DNA of 64,000 bases, taken from positions 124,001 to 188,000 of the forward strand of contig JAAWEK010000011.1 in the NCBI GenBank assembly GCA_022794265.1, given 5' to 3'. The DNA is from Lachnospiraceae bacterium. Its GTDB lineage: Bacteria; Bacillota; Clostridia; Lachnospirales; Lachnospiraceae. Below the pieces are notes generated by a model. That model was not told where the DNA came from. It was given only the letters and a program-made list of their open reading frames with translations, and made no database searches. How positions within the stretch are numbered: position 1 is the stretch's first letter; every line of letters starts with the position of its first letter. The position numbers and the translations under genes were made by a program. Shown here piece after piece: positions 1-9,684 of the stretch.

Positions 1-1
1 T

Positions 2-448
2 TTAATGGTTCAGTTTCCGGAGGATTCGGATATTGTAAAAGAAGTTAATATTATCAATCAGGGGATTAGCAATAATTTAAAAATTGAAGATTTATTACAG
101 GATTTTGCAGAACGCAGTAAATTACCGGATGTTATCGATTTTGCCTCTGTATTTACCACCTGTTATAACAAAGGTGGAAATATAAATGAGGTTATAAAAA
201 ATTCGGTATCTATTATAAATGATAAAATAGATATACAAATGGAGATTGAGACTACAGTTACGGCACAGAAAAATGATCAATATGTAATGCTGGTTATGCC
301 AGTGGCATTTATTCTTGCAATAAAGACAATGGGAGGAGGATTAATTGATTTATCCTCTGCAATTGGAAAGATTTCAATGACCATAGCTGTTGTAATTTTT
401 ATTATTGCATATTTAATCGGTAAAAAAATATTGGATATAAAAATATAA
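2..448 (+). CDS. tadB: TadB-like type II secretion F-domain protein, 5' truncated
   Basis: The reading frame is open from the window edge, so only the C-terminal ~148 residues are present. It shows part of the cytoplasmic T2SF helical domain (acidic and hydrophobic helices with a YNKGGNINEVI segment that fits the GxxL/I heptad pattern of the family) and then two closely spaced C-terminal membrane segments ending in a short basic tail (GKKILDIKI). In Tad pilus systems TadB and TadC form the inner-membrane platform on which the TadA ATPase drives pilin assembly. The stop lies 15 bases before the next start, and that next gene is a second T2SF protein, which is the usual tadB-tadC order. The TadA ATPase would be expected upstream, outside the window. 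The ATG at 5 is unlikely to be the real start. Confidence 0.75.
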   Translation, partial: LMVQFPEDSDIVKEVNIINQGISNNLKIEDLLQDFAERSKLPDVIDFASVFTTCYNKGGNINEVIKNSVSIINDKIDIQMEIETTVTAQKNDQYVMLVMPVAFILAIKTMGGGLIDLSSAIGKISMTIAVVIFIIAYLIGKKILDIKI

Positions 449-463
449 TAAGGAGAAAAAATT

Positions 464-1336
464 ATGTATTCAAATTCGATTTACATATTTATAGCAATAT
501 ATTTTATCATGGCTGTAGTCTGGTGTATTGCTGCCATATCGGGGCATGAAAAGTATATGCCTCTTGTGGAGGCGCTACCAGAAAAGGGATATACATTAAG
601 AGAATTTTATACTATAGGTTTTGCTATTCTAGGATGGATAAAGTATAGATATGAATCTCCAATTGATAGAAAAAGAATAGCACAATGTAGAATTGCTTAT
701 GGGCAAAAATATGGTTTGTTTTATTACACCGTTAATCTTGCGGAAAAAGTAACTTATGGATATACAATAGCAATGATGGGATTTATTCTTTATCCTATAA
801 CCGGTGAAGTAGTTGCATTAATAGCATGTATTGTGGCAGCTATTATATCATATTGGTTTACTGATATGAAAATAACGGATATAATAACGGAACGCGAAGA
901 AGCGATTGCTAAAACATTTCCGGATATGCTATCAAAGATGGCGCTGTTAATCAATGCGGGAATGATAATGAAAGAAGCCTGGGAGACCATAGCTTATGAT
1001 GGAAACGGAATATTATTTGATGAGATGCAGGCAACAGTAGAAGAAATGAATAATGGCGTTCCGGAGTTGGAAGCATATATAAATTTTGGAAATCGATGCG
1101 GAGTTATAAACGTTAAAAAATTCACATCTCTGCTGGCGCAGAATCTGACAAAAGGTAATTCAGAGCTGGTTCATTTTTTAAGAGAAACTACAATCAGCAG
1201 CTGGGAAGAAAAAAAACATATAGTAAAGCGTTTGGGCGAAAAAGCATCCAGTAAATTAATGCTTCCAATTGGAATGATACTTGTAGGAATATTAATAATG
1301 ATTCTTGTACCTATTGTTAGTAAACTGGGTATTTGA
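464..1336 (+). CDS. tadC: TadC-like type II secretion F-domain membrane protein
   Basis: This 290-residue protein has an N-terminal membrane helix (about residues 5-25), a second hydrophobic stretch near 95-130, a cytoplasmic T2SF helical domain (about 140-255, including FPDMLSKMALLINAGM and an FTSLLAQNLTKG segment) and a C-terminal membrane segment (about 265-288). That layout is typical of TadC. It would pair with TadB in the platform of a Tad/Flp-type pilus machine. The start has a good AAGGAG ribosome binding site, and the gene follows tadB by 15 bases, so they are probably cotranscribed. The family call rests on topology and context rather than one diagnostic residue. Confidence 0.75.
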   Translation: MYSNSIYIFIAIYFIMAVVWCIAAISGHEKYMPLVEALPEKGYTLREFYTIGFAILGWIKYRYESPIDRKRIAQCRIAYGQKYGLFYYTVNLAEKVTYGYTIAMMGFILYPITGEVVALIACIVAAIISYWFTDMKITDIITEREEAIAKTFPDMLSKMALLINAGMIMKEAWETIAYDGNGILFDEMQATVEEMNNGVPELEAYINFGNRCGVINVKKFTSLLAQNLTKGNSELVHFLRETTISSWEEKKHIVKRLGEKASSKLMLPIGMILVGILIMILVPIVSKLGI

Positions 1337-1370
1337 ATATATGTAATTACTAAGGAAAGGAGGAAGTTAT

Positions 1371-1622
1371 ATGTTGGATCAAATGTATATCAAAGCAAAA
1401 TTTTCATTAAAGAGGGCATTAAACCATCTGTTTAATGAGGAAAAGGGAAGTTCAGAGGTAATTGCGCTTGTCGTCGTTATTGGTATTGTCTTAATAATAG
1501 CATTTTTGTTCAGAGATCAGATTATAAAATTGTTTGTAGATTTGTGGAATAATCTGGTAAGTAGTAATTCTGATGGTAATGCAGATAAGATAACTGAGCC
1601 TGCTATTAAAAAACCTAAATAA
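1371..1622 (+). CDS. Flp1-like pilin (small pilin subunit)
   Basis: This is an 83-residue protein with one hydrophobic helix (about residues 28-46) preceded by a charged leader that ends EEKGSSEVIAL. The G-S-S-E junction just before the helix looks like a class III/type IV prepilin processing site, as in the Flp1-like family of Firmicutes Tad clusters. The prepilin peptidase encoded at 8976-9644 would be the natural processing enzyme. A strong AAAGGAGG ribosome binding site precedes it, in keeping with an abundant pilin. It is followed by an 18-bp perfect stem-loop (1639-1679), which may stabilise or separate the pilin message. It is probably the major pilus subunit of this locus, which is inference from size and position. 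Confidence 0.7.
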   Translation: MLDQMYIKAKFSLKRALNHLFNEEKGSSEVIALVVVIGIVLIIAFLFRDQIIKLFVDLWNNLVSSNSDGNADKITEPAIKKPK

Positions 1623-1638
1623 TAAAAAAGTAATTACA

Positions 1639-1679
1639 AATTTATACAGATATGAATATAATTCATATCTGTATAAATT
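1639..1679 (+). promoter_or_regulatory. 18-bp perfect stem-loop downstream of the pilin gene
   Basis: Positions 1639-1656 are the exact reverse complement of 1662-1679, leaving a 5-base loop (1657-1661). No T-run follows, so it is not a standard intrinsic terminator. It sits between the Flp-like pilin gene and the TadE-like gene in the same operon. Such intra-operon hairpins can protect the 3' end of an upstream transcript and raise its abundance over downstream genes. The structure is seen directly; the function is inferred. Confidence 0.7.
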
Positions 1680-1701
1680 AACATTACTTAGGAGTAAATC
1701 A

Positions 1702-2412
1702 ATGAAAAAAAAGATGAATATTCAAATAAAAAAGAATAAAGGAAATATAATTTTTGAAGCTGTCATCATAATGCCTATTGTATTTATAGTTATATTTGCA
1801 TTAATTTTGTTGGGGTTTCGGCTTCATGAGCAGACAACTTTGGATGGTGCTGCAAAAAGGGGAGTTATTTATGCCTCAAAGATAATTGCAGATCCTCAGT
1901 ATAGAACAGTTACATCTGCTTCGTCGAAGGGTAATAAAGATATTATTGATTTAACTTCGGAAAATGGCGATTTTACAAAAATGGATGACATTCAGCCATA
2001 TCGATATTTTTCTTGGAATATTGATGATGAAAAAATTGCGGTTGAAAATTATGTAAGTGATGTAATAAAAAAGTCAAATATTGGATGGGAAGATATTGAA
2101 AATGTTAAAATAACATATTCTCAAAAAAATTATGTAATATATCAGGAAGTAAGATTGAAAATAACGGCATCATATGAGTTACCGGCCATATTTGGAAATT
2201 TTGGTCTTCCAACACATTATGACATTGAATCACAGGCGGTGATGTCTGTCAATGATCCGGATGAGTTTATACGAAATGCCGATTTGGCAAGAGATATAGT
2301 TGATAATGTTTTGGTGGCGACTGGTGCGGATAAAAAAATAGATAGTGTAAAAGGTAAAGTAAGTTCTGTGTTTGGCAAAATTATAGAATATAAAAATAAA
2401 TTATTTAAATAG
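1702..2412 (+). CDS. TadE-like pseudopilin/minor pilin
   Basis: This 236-residue protein has a short basic N-terminus and a GNIIFEAVIIMPIVFIVIF segment (about residues 14-32), matching the TadE pattern of a Gly/Glu-containing junction followed by a long hydrophobic helix. The remaining ~200 residues would lie outside the membrane. Minor pseudopilins of the TadE family are needed for Tad pilus assembly and are processed by the dedicated prepilin peptidase. It lies between the pilin gene and the very large TadG-like gene, which matches the tadE-tadG order of Tad loci. A GGAG ribosome binding site precedes the ATG. Confidence 0.7.
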   Translation: MKKKMNIQIKKNKGNIIFEAVIIMPIVFIVIFALILLGFRLHEQTTLDGAAKRGVIYASKIIADPQYRTVTSASSKGNKDIIDLTSENGDFTKMDDIQPYRYFSWNIDDEKIAVENYVSDVIKKSNIGWEDIENVKITYSQKNYVIYQEVRLKITASYELPAIFGNFGLPTHYDIESQAVMSVNDPDEFIRNADLARDIVDNVLVATGADKKIDSVKGKVSSVFGKIIEYKNKLFK

Positions 2413-2428
2413 AAGAGGTACTGCGGGT

Positions 2429-5400
2429 ATGAAGTTGATGGTGAAAAAAAGAATACAGGGTTCTATATCATTATTGTTGGTAGCAATATTATTGCCGACA
2501 ATGATGTTTAGTGCATTAATGGTAGATATATCCAGACTAAATCTGGCAAAATCAATGGTATCCAGTGCCGGTGATGTGGCACTGAATTCTGCACTTGCAA
2601 ATTATGATACAATATTAAAAGATGTATATGGGTTATTTTCTGTTTCACAGACAGAAGAAGACTGGAATGAAAATATCAGAAGATATTTTGAAGAAACAGT
2701 GGTTTCTTATGGAATAGTTTCAGAAGAGGATGCCAGTGACTATGTCAGTATGCTTTTAGGAAATGTGGCAGAGTATATATTGATAGATGGGGGGGAGCCA
2801 GTTGATTTTTTAAATATGTCTCTGGAAGATTTTCAAATTTCCGGGATGGAAGGAAGTACATTATGTAATCCGCAGATATTAAAAAAGCAAATTGTGGAAT
2901 ATATGAAATACAGGGGTCCAGTTGTCCTTGGATTGGGTTTTTTAGATTCTTTGAAAGCATTTGATAAAGTTGAGGATCAGTCAGAGGTCATCGAAGTACA
3001 GGTGAAAGCTCAGGAAAGTACACAAAAGGTTTCTGATGCCTGCAAAGATTTGTATGAGAAAATTGATGCATATCAAAAAAAATATGATGAAACCGTATTG
3101 CAGGGAGAAAACAATCTGGTATATGAATATGCAAAACGGGTAGAAAGTTATAAGGATACATGGAAGCCTGGAGAAAAACAGGTTACATATAAAGAAATTC
3201 ATACATTATTATTAGAATTTAATTTAACAGATTTTAATGAGGATGTAAAAAAAATTTCTATTGATACAGAGTTAAAAGATGGGGCCAATGGATTTAAAAA
3301 TATAAATGAGGCAATAGCAGCAATAAGGGCCAATTTAGAAAAAGCGGAGAAAAGTGAAGTAAATAATAAATTTAATAATAAAAAATATTTTGATTCCTCA
3401 CAGCTCAATGAAGATAAATCGGAATTTATTAATACAGGTACTGCAAGTAAGCAGTTTAGGGAATACAAAAAGTACCTGTTCAATTTAGATAAAGATGTTA
3501 ATAAGGGAATAGTAGAAGGTGAGGCAAAATCTTTTAATACATTAACAAAAGCAATTGGTGCATATAACTACTATGCAACTCAGCAAATTAATGAATATTC
3601 CGAAACTATCAGCAACAAAAATGAAGAGAAAGAAAATCTAAACAAACAATATAGTCAAAATGGTGATAGAATTGATGATATTATCAAAGAGTTAAGTGAT
3701 GTAAATAACAAAATAAATTCAAATGAGGTGACTTATATACAAAGTATATTATCTAATAATTTAGATATGAGCAACAACTATAATGAGTATAAAAATTTAA
3801 AAAAAAATATGTATAAAGGAATTAATGCAGATTCAAACAGAATTACAACTTTAGAGACAATTTTTTATAATTTTGATTCTAAATTTTCTGAATATATAAA
3901 AAATAATATTGATAACATAGTTAAAAAAGAGTTATTAGAGGAAGAAAAAGAAGAACTGATTGCGAAGAATTTTACAATATCACGGAACATGGGAAAATTT
4001 CAGATTGAGATAGATTTTGCAAAAAAAAATAAGGATGCACTGGAGAGAAAAAAAGAAGATTATACTAATAGATATAATAAAATAAAGGATAAATATAAAG
4101 CCTTAGAATCTTCTGTTAATTCACGCATTGATATTTATAAGGATTATAAAGCATGTGCCAAGAAACAGGCTGGAAACTGGGTGAAACTGATTTCTGAAGA
4201 CTTGAGTAAAGTGAAAAAACACCTGGAGGATTTAAAGTTATTGCTTGAGGCGGCAATTAAGCAGTGTGATACCGTAAAGGCTGAAATTGAAGCGTATGAA
4301 AGTAAGATTAAAGATTGGGAAAATGCTAATAATACATATAGTTCAAAGGATGGAGAAGATACTTTTAGTCAAAGCAATAAAACAGAAATCGAGTCTGTAA
4401 GAAAAGATTATAATAAAAATGATTTAGATAAATTGAAAAAGCTATTAGAAGAACAGAAAGGTATAATTCAGGAGTATCTCACATATATTAATAATAGTAC
4501 GTCTTATAAATATGGGGTAAAAAAAATAGCGGAAATTAAAGATTATGACAGATTAGTTCAGGCGGTAAAGCAAAATAGTAATATATATACTGAATTAAAA
4601 AATCAAAAAGTATTAAGTGATAATCAACTAGAAGCATATTTTAAAAAATTATATTCTAATTATGAACATATTGAAAAGCCAAATACAGATGCACATACCA
4701 TTTTGCCGGACAGTAGCTATCTAAAAGCGCCGTTGAGTATATTTGGATGTTTCTTAAAAGAAACATATGGAAATTCTAAAAAGGATGATTCTATTAAAGC
4801 TGATTATGAGAGTGCAAAAGATGAGTCGGAAGTGGCGGCTAATAAAGAAAATAAAAATACAGAAGATTCAGATGGCAGCACAGGAGGCGCAAAGGAAGAT
4901 AAATATGGTTATACATATAAGTCAATTTTAAAAGAATCTATTGAAAAATCAGATTTGCCATCCGGATTAAGTGATTCAAGTGTTAGCAGTGGCAGTGTAA
5001 ATACAGACAAGGTATCAGATTCATATTCCAGTCAGAAATCAGTAGTATCATCAATTCTTTCCGGAATATCGGGGGCATTAAAAGAGGGAAGAGACGACTT
5101 GTTTGTTTTGCAATATATTTTTGAAAATTTTTCTTATGCAGCCAAAGTACAGACTGATTTGGTGGATGAAGGGAAAAAGTCTTCTGAGTTATCGGAAGAT
5201 GAATTAAAAGCTTATATGTCTAAGACATTAAGCGGATTTCCAATTAATTCAAAAAACAATTTTATGTATGGTGCAGAAATAGAATATATGTTATATGGAA
5301 ATAAAACACCATCAAAAAATGTGGATTCTGCAAAAGCTACGATATTTGCCATTCGTTTTATTTGCAATAGTATTTATGCGTTTACCAATTCAGAAATTAA

Positions 5401-6754
5401 GGCGACAACCCAGGCAGCTGGTCTGGCGGTTCAGGCAGCAACAGCCGGAGTTGTTCCGTATCAGGTAGTGCAGATTGCATTACAGATGGCACTGGCATTG
5501 GCAGAATCAGCCATTGATATGGATCATATGATGAATGGAGAAAAAGTTGCAGTAATAAAGGCAAAAGAGACATGGACAATGAGTCTGTCTGGAGCAGGGA
5601 GGGAAATTGGCGGAAAGTTAAAGGAACAGGCAAAGAAATATGCAGGTACAATAATAAAGGATATATTTGGTGAATTACAGAATGGTATCGTTGGTTTCAT
5701 AGATTCATCGACTGAGAATTTGAAGAAAAGTACGACCCAATTAATTAAAACGGTTACTCAGGCGACAACAGATAAGGCATTTGAACTGACAAACAATATG
5801 TTTGGAGAAATGGAAGTAATTCTGGAGGATAAATTATATGGATTATTGTATTTGGAAGAAAAGTGTTATAAAGATATCGCTACTTTTAAAAGTTATGTCG
5901 GACAAAAGTTTAATGAGATTAGAAATGAAGTAGATAAGTTTGGGGAAAGATATACAGATAATATATCAAAAGAGATATGGGGTGAGGTAAGAAAAAAAAT
6001 AGATCAGGTACTGGCAACGGCGGAAACAGAATTTTATAAAGAACTGGATTCCAGAGTTAAAGGTGCGAGCAATATGGAAAATGCTATTATTTCCAGTATT
6101 AATGGCATTATTAATAAAATAAAAGATACGACAGCGGTAAAGATTTATGAGATGATTGATAAATTGAGGGAGCCATTAGAAGACAGTGCTAATTCGATAG
6201 TCAGTAAGTATAGTGGAGAGGTGAAACGATTAGCAGAAGATGTTACGGATGAAGCTAAAGATAAAATTTTAACAGCTACAGATAATTTTATAGATAGTAC
6301 ATTTGACGGACTGTCAGGAAATTCTAATGCATCTGGTGGCCTGAACAATGGAGTAGCAATAAAAAACTCTTCTAAATTAAAGACGACCATTACATTTGGA
6401 TATAAAGATTATCTCATGATGTTTGTATTTATTAATTTGACGGTAAATGAAGATAATTTATTAAAAAGGGTTGGGGATGTAATCCAGCTTAATATTATGA
6501 ATGCCAAAAAGGGAGAGGCCTCATATTTTCATGATGCGGGGACAGATTTTCGTTTAAAAAACGCATATACTTATGTGGCAATAAAAGCAAATCTTGATAT
6601 GAATATGTTTTTTATGGATAATGTAATATTTAAGGGTCAGATAAATGAGATAAATGAAGGAATTAAACAGGGAAGTTTTGGTGATGATGTTTCTAACATT
6701 GATTTAAAGCAAGGAAACAATGTTATTAACTATATAGGAATAGCAGGATATTAA
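2429..6754 (+). CDS. Giant TadG-like protein (DUF5702-type), coiled-coil rich
   Basis: This 1441-residue protein has an N-terminal membrane helix (GSISLLLVAILLPTMMFSAL, about residues 11-30) followed by VDISRLNLAKSMVSSAGDVA, the conserved start of TadG/Flp-associated proteins and of the Firmicutes DUF5702 group. Most of the chain (about 180-690) is charged and helical, rich in K, E, N and D, and likely coiled coil. A Ser/Gly-rich linker near 800-880 precedes a less charged C-terminal part with helical repeats (about 900-1310). TadG proteins normally have 400-600 residues, so this one is unusually long. It probably lies outside the membrane and may span or anchor to the cell wall. It is translated 16 bases after the TadE-like gene and belongs to the same operon. 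Confidence 0.65.
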   Translation: MKLMVKKRIQGSISLLLVAILLPTMMFSALMVDISRLNLAKSMVSSAGDVALNSALANYDTILKDVYGLFSVSQTEEDWNENIRRYFEETVVSYGIVSEEDASDYVSMLLGNVAEYILIDGGEPVDFLNMSLEDFQISGMEGSTLCNPQILKKQIVEYMKYRGPVVLGLGFLDSLKAFDKVEDQSEVIEVQVKAQESTQKVSDACKDLYEKIDAYQKKYDETVLQGENNLVYEYAKRVESYKDTWKPGEKQVTYKEIHTLLLEFNLTDFNEDVKKISIDTELKDGANGFKNINEAIAAIRANLEKAEKSEVNNKFNNKKYFDSSQLNEDKSEFINTGTASKQFREYKKYLFNLDKDVNKGIVEGEAKSFNTLTKAIGAYNYYATQQINEYSETISNKNEEKENLNKQYSQNGDRIDDIIKELSDVNNKINSNEVTYIQSILSNNLDMSNNYNEYKNLKKNMYKGINADSNRITTLETIFYNFDSKFSEYIKNNIDNIVKKELLEEEKEELIAKNFTISRNMGKFQIEIDFAKKNKDALERKKEDYTNRYNKIKDKYKALESSVNSRIDIYKDYKACAKKQAGNWVKLISEDLSKVKKHLEDLKLLLEAAIKQCDTVKAEIEAYESKIKDWENANNTYSSKDGEDTFSQSNKTEIESVRKDYNKNDLDKLKKLLEEQKGIIQEYLTYINNSTSYKYGVKKIAEIKDYDRLVQAVKQNSNIYTELKNQKVLSDNQLEAYFKKLYSNYEHIEKPNTDAHTILPDSSYLKAPLSIFGCFLKETYGNSKKDDSIKADYESAKDESEVAANKENKNTEDSDGSTGGAKEDKYGYTYKSILKESIEKSDLPSGLSDSSVSSGSVNTDKVSDSYSSQKSVVSSILSGISGALKEGRDDLFVLQYIFENFSYAAKVQTDLVDEGKKSSELSEDELKAYMSKTLSGFPINSKNNFMYGAEIEYMLYGNKTPSKNVDSAKATIFAIRFICNSIYAFTNSEIKATTQAAGLAVQAATAGVVPYQVVQIALQMALALAESAIDMDHMMNGEKVAVIKAKETWTMSLSGAGREIGGKLKEQAKKYAGTIIKDIFGELQNGIVGFIDSSTENLKKSTTQLIKTVTQATTDKAFELTNNMFGEMEVILEDKLYGLLYLEEKCYKDIATFKSYVGQKFNEIRNEVDKFGERYTDNISKEIWGEVRKKIDQVLATAETEFYKELDSRVKGASNMENAIISSINGIINKIKDTTAVKIYEMIDKLREPLEDSANSIVSKYSGEVKRLAEDVTDEAKDKILTATDNFIDSTFDGLSGNSNASGGLNNGVAIKNSSKLKTTITFGYKDYLMMFVFINLTVNEDNLLKRVGDVIQLNIMNAKKGEASYFHDAGTDFRLKNAYTYVAIKANLDMNMFFMDNVIFKGQINEINEGIKQGSFGDDVSNIDLKQGNNVINYIGIAGY

Positions 6755-6773
6755 TAAAGAAAGGATATTAAAG

Positions 6774-7577
6774 ATGAGAAAAAAATTAGCGTTAGTAGGA
6801 GTGACAATTTGTATCATTGTAAGCATGATGGCATGTGGAACCAGTGGAAAGGGGAAAGAATCTGATGATAAAACGGTAGATGTAGGTGAAAACGTATCAA
6901 AAGATATTCAGGATAATACAAAAGAAAACGATAATTCAGAAAACAAGGGAGCGGAAGAAGGAACCAGTAGTGATGATGAAATACGGGAGGCTAATCGTAA
7001 AAAATATAATATTAATGAGAATTCAGTTATATCTCCGGCATATAGCTGGATAATCGATTTTCCTAAAAATGCATTGACCTCAGGAAGAATAGGGGAATTT
7101 GACACACGTTTGGATAATGAGTTAGTGATTGGTGTAGGATGTTTTGATGATTCTTATACATCAGACGAGTACAATGTTTCCAGCCAAGATATAACTGACA
7201 ATAGCGAAATAATTGATAAATATATTGAAGTATATACAGATAATGTAAAAAATCACTTTCGTTTGAATGATGAAAGTGGAAAATTGGTCTTTAATAAAAC
7301 GAATATGGTTACATATGATGGCAAAGAATTTGTAAAAAAAGAAGGGGAATTTATTCTTAAAGATTATGAAGAGGATGATGAGGTTATAGGAAATATTATA
7401 ATATATGCTACAAAATTGGATAGCGGAAGTATTTTTTCATGTATTGTATGTGATGGCAATCGAGGATACAGGAGAAATAATGATATAACGTTGTCTATGG
7501 AGGAGCTAGAGGAAGCAGCAGATTCCATGTTGAAAACATTACGTGAATATGATTGTGATTATTACTATATTTATTAA
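6774..7577 (+). CDS. Predicted lipoprotein of the Tad locus
   Basis: This 267-residue protein has a type II signal peptide: a basic start, a hydrophobic core and the lipobox SMMAC with the lipidated Cys at residue 21. A low-complexity acidic Asp/Glu/Asn/Lys linker (about 25-75) follows, and then a compact domain of about 190 residues. I do not recognise the domain. A YSWIIDFPKNALTSG segment begins it and it ends in a Tyr-rich tail. It lies 19 bases after the giant TadG-like gene, so it is probably a membrane-anchored assembly or accessory factor of the pilus machine. That role is inferred from context only. Confidence 0.6.
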   Translation: MRKKLALVGVTICIIVSMMACGTSGKGKESDDKTVDVGENVSKDIQDNTKENDNSENKGAEEGTSSDDEIREANRKKYNINENSVISPAYSWIIDFPKNALTSGRIGEFDTRLDNELVIGVGCFDDSYTSDEYNVSSQDITDNSEIIDKYIEVYTDNVKNHFRLNDESGKLVFNKTNMVTYDGKEFVKKEGEFILKDYEEDDEVIGNIIIYATKLDSGSIFSCIVCDGNRGYRRNNDITLSMEELEEAADSMLKTLREYDCDYYYIY

Positions 7578-7640
7578 TTAATAAATTATATAGTTTTTGT
7601 TAGAAAATGGAAAAAGTACAGATGAAATACGCTGGAGGAT

Positions 7641-8954
7641 TTGCAAATGCAGAAAAGAGAAAGAGGTTCATTAACAATTGAATCAACTGTATCCTTAACA
7701 ATATTTATGATGGTTATAATTTCTATATTTTCTTTCATTAATTATTGCAGAGTACAGGCAATGATATCAAATGCAGTTGATACTACTGCAAAAGAAATGT
7801 CGCAATATGCATATTTTTATGAAATGTCTGGAATACAAAAATATGAAACAAATATTAGTGAGCAGGCAAAACCTTCTAAACAACATACAAATGATGTTTT
7901 GGAATCTTTTTATTCTATAACAGATATGATAAGTGGGAAAAAAGAACCTTCTGGTGATGCTTCCAGTTCAACTGTACCTGATTCTTTTTCAACATTAAAA
8001 AACTTTTCCGAAAATATTAATGGTAATCTTGAAAATATAGAAGCAGAATTTAATAAGATTTCTGCGGTTATAGATAAAGCGTTGGAAAATCCGGCAGAAT
8101 TTATGAAAAGTATTGCAGCATTGGCAGGAGAGACGGCCATCAATACGGTCAAGTCTCAGCTGATAGCTGCACCTCTGGCAAAGGCAATGGTAATAAAACA
8201 TTTTGGAGGCAGTAAAGAGCAGGCGGATAAAGAATTAAAATCTTTAGGTGTTGTTGACGGTCTTAATGGATTAAATTTTCGGATGTCTGCGCTTTTTGCA
8301 CCAAATGCTCCAGATGATATCAGGCTTGTTGTTTATTATAAAGTTGATTTGATATCTTTTATTGATTTGGGATTAAAGCCAGCTGTAATGTGTAAGGAAA
8401 CGAGAATACGTGCATGGCTTGGGGGAGATTCTTCTATAGAGCAGGAGAAGGGAACAGAAGAAAACAATAGCTGGAGTATATGGGAAATGGGAAGTATGGA
8501 ACGTGGAAAATACATAACTGCCCAGGAAGTTAGGAATTTAAAATCAAATCCTGATATGTATTATGCTTCAAGATTGGGATTTGACGCCTATAATAGCAAA
8601 ACAAATGAGTTTATCCAGTATTCTTCAAAAGATACATTTTCTACAAGTTATTATAACAATGCAAGTAAATTAAAATCTGCATTGAAATCTGATTATAATA
8701 AATTAAGAAATAGCGTCAGCAAGTTGGATAATAAGGTTACATTGGAAAATAAAGCAGGAGAAAAACAAGAAATAACTATTAATAAATCAAAGAGTAAATT
8801 AAAATTAGTAGTTATAGTTCCGGAGGATGCTGATATGAGTTATGTAAATCAAGTCATTGAATCTTTGAAAAAGGATGTAAATGATGATAGTTTTGTGGTG
8901 GAAGTAGTACAGGGATATGGTAAATCACCTAATAATCCGGCTGCTAATGGTTAA
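7641..8954 (+). CDS. Second TadE-like pseudopilin with large ectodomain
   Basis: This 437-residue protein begins with a basic leader and RGSLTIESTVSLTIFMMVII (about residues 7-26). That is a TadE-type processing junction with Glu followed by a long hydrophobic helix. The rest is a large polar, helical extracellular region, with a second globular part near residues 330-437. It is longer than the usual TadE (150-200 residues). It follows a 63-base gap containing a GGAGG-like ribosome binding site and is 21 bases upstream of the prepilin peptidase gene, its likely processing enzyme. It probably works as a second minor pseudopilin in the same machine. Confidence 0.65.
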   Translation: MQMQKRERGSLTIESTVSLTIFMMVIISIFSFINYCRVQAMISNAVDTTAKEMSQYAYFYEMSGIQKYETNISEQAKPSKQHTNDVLESFYSITDMISGKKEPSGDASSSTVPDSFSTLKNFSENINGNLENIEAEFNKISAVIDKALENPAEFMKSIAALAGETAINTVKSQLIAAPLAKAMVIKHFGGSKEQADKELKSLGVVDGLNGLNFRMSALFAPNAPDDIRLVVYYKVDLISFIDLGLKPAVMCKETRIRAWLGGDSSIEQEKGTEENNSWSIWEMGSMERGKYITAQEVRNLKSNPDMYYASRLGFDAYNSKTNEFIQYSSKDTFSTSYYNNASKLKSALKSDYNKLRNSVSKLDNKVTLENKAGEKQEITINKSKSKLKLVVIVPEDADMSYVNQVIESLKKDVNDDSFVVEVVQGYGKSPNNPAANG

Positions 8955-8975
8955 TGTAAAGGATGGTTAAAACAA

Positions 8976-9644
8976 ATGAAAATAATCCAGTGGTTGATAG
9001 CAATTTTGTTTAGCATATTATGGTGCATTTTGGCTTTAATATATATGCATATAAGAGGAAAAGAAAAGAACTTTGAAGAGTTAAAGAAATTTAAAGAAAT
9101 ATTTAAACTAGAACATTTGATTTTTATATTGGCAGGAACAGCTTTGGGACTTTTTCTTTTTTGGAAAACGGGGGACAAAGGAAAAGATGTTGTTAGTTGC
9201 TATAAAAATATGTTGACTTTTTTTTGGCTTCTTCCAATTGGGTTCATTGATTATAAGGAGAAAATTATTCCAAATAAAATAATATTAGGTGGAATTGCAT
9301 ATTGGATAATATATTTTTTTGCAGAATGTTTTATCAATGATATATCCATTAAAAGTATAGCAAAATATTCCTTAGCAGGATTTGTTTTTGGGGCAGGAGT
9401 ATTATTAATCAGTGCATTGATTATCAGAGGAGGAGTAGGAATGGGGGATGTTAAATTGTTTGCTGTTATAGGAATGTTATATGGTTTTAATGGAGTTTTT
9501 ACAATCTTATTTATGACATTATTATTACTGTTTTTGGTTTGTATTTTTTTATTAGTATTAAAAAAAGTAGATAGAAAGTCAACATTTCCAATGGCACCCT
9601 TTGTAACAATTGGATTTGCAATTTCAGTAGTAATGGGAATTTGA
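8976..9644 (+). CDS. Prepilin peptidase (A24/TadV type)
   Basis: This 222-residue polytopic membrane protein carries the two aspartates of GxGD aspartic proteases: D92 in FIDYKEKIIPN and D158 in GVGMGDVKL. The N-terminal cysteine-rich methyltransferase domain of classic PilD-type enzymes is absent, as in the TadV/FppA branch. It should cleave the leader peptides of the Flp-like pilin and the two TadE-like pseudopilins in this operon at the cytoplasmic face of the membrane. The start follows the previous stop by 21 bases with an AAAGGA ribosome binding site. Confidence 0.85.
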   Translation: MKIIQWLIAILFSILWCILALIYMHIRGKEKNFEELKKFKEIFKLEHLIFILAGTALGLFLFWKTGDKGKDVVSCYKNMLTFFWLLPIGFIDYKEKIIPNKIILGGIAYWIIYFFAECFINDISIKSIAKYSLAGFVFGAGVLLISALIIRGGVGMGDVKLFAVIGMLYGFNGVFTILFMTLLLLFLVCIFLLVLKKVDRKSTFPMAPFVTIGFAISVVMGI

Positions 9645-9684
9645 CAAAAATTTATAAATTGTTGAGATGAAATGAGGAAATACT

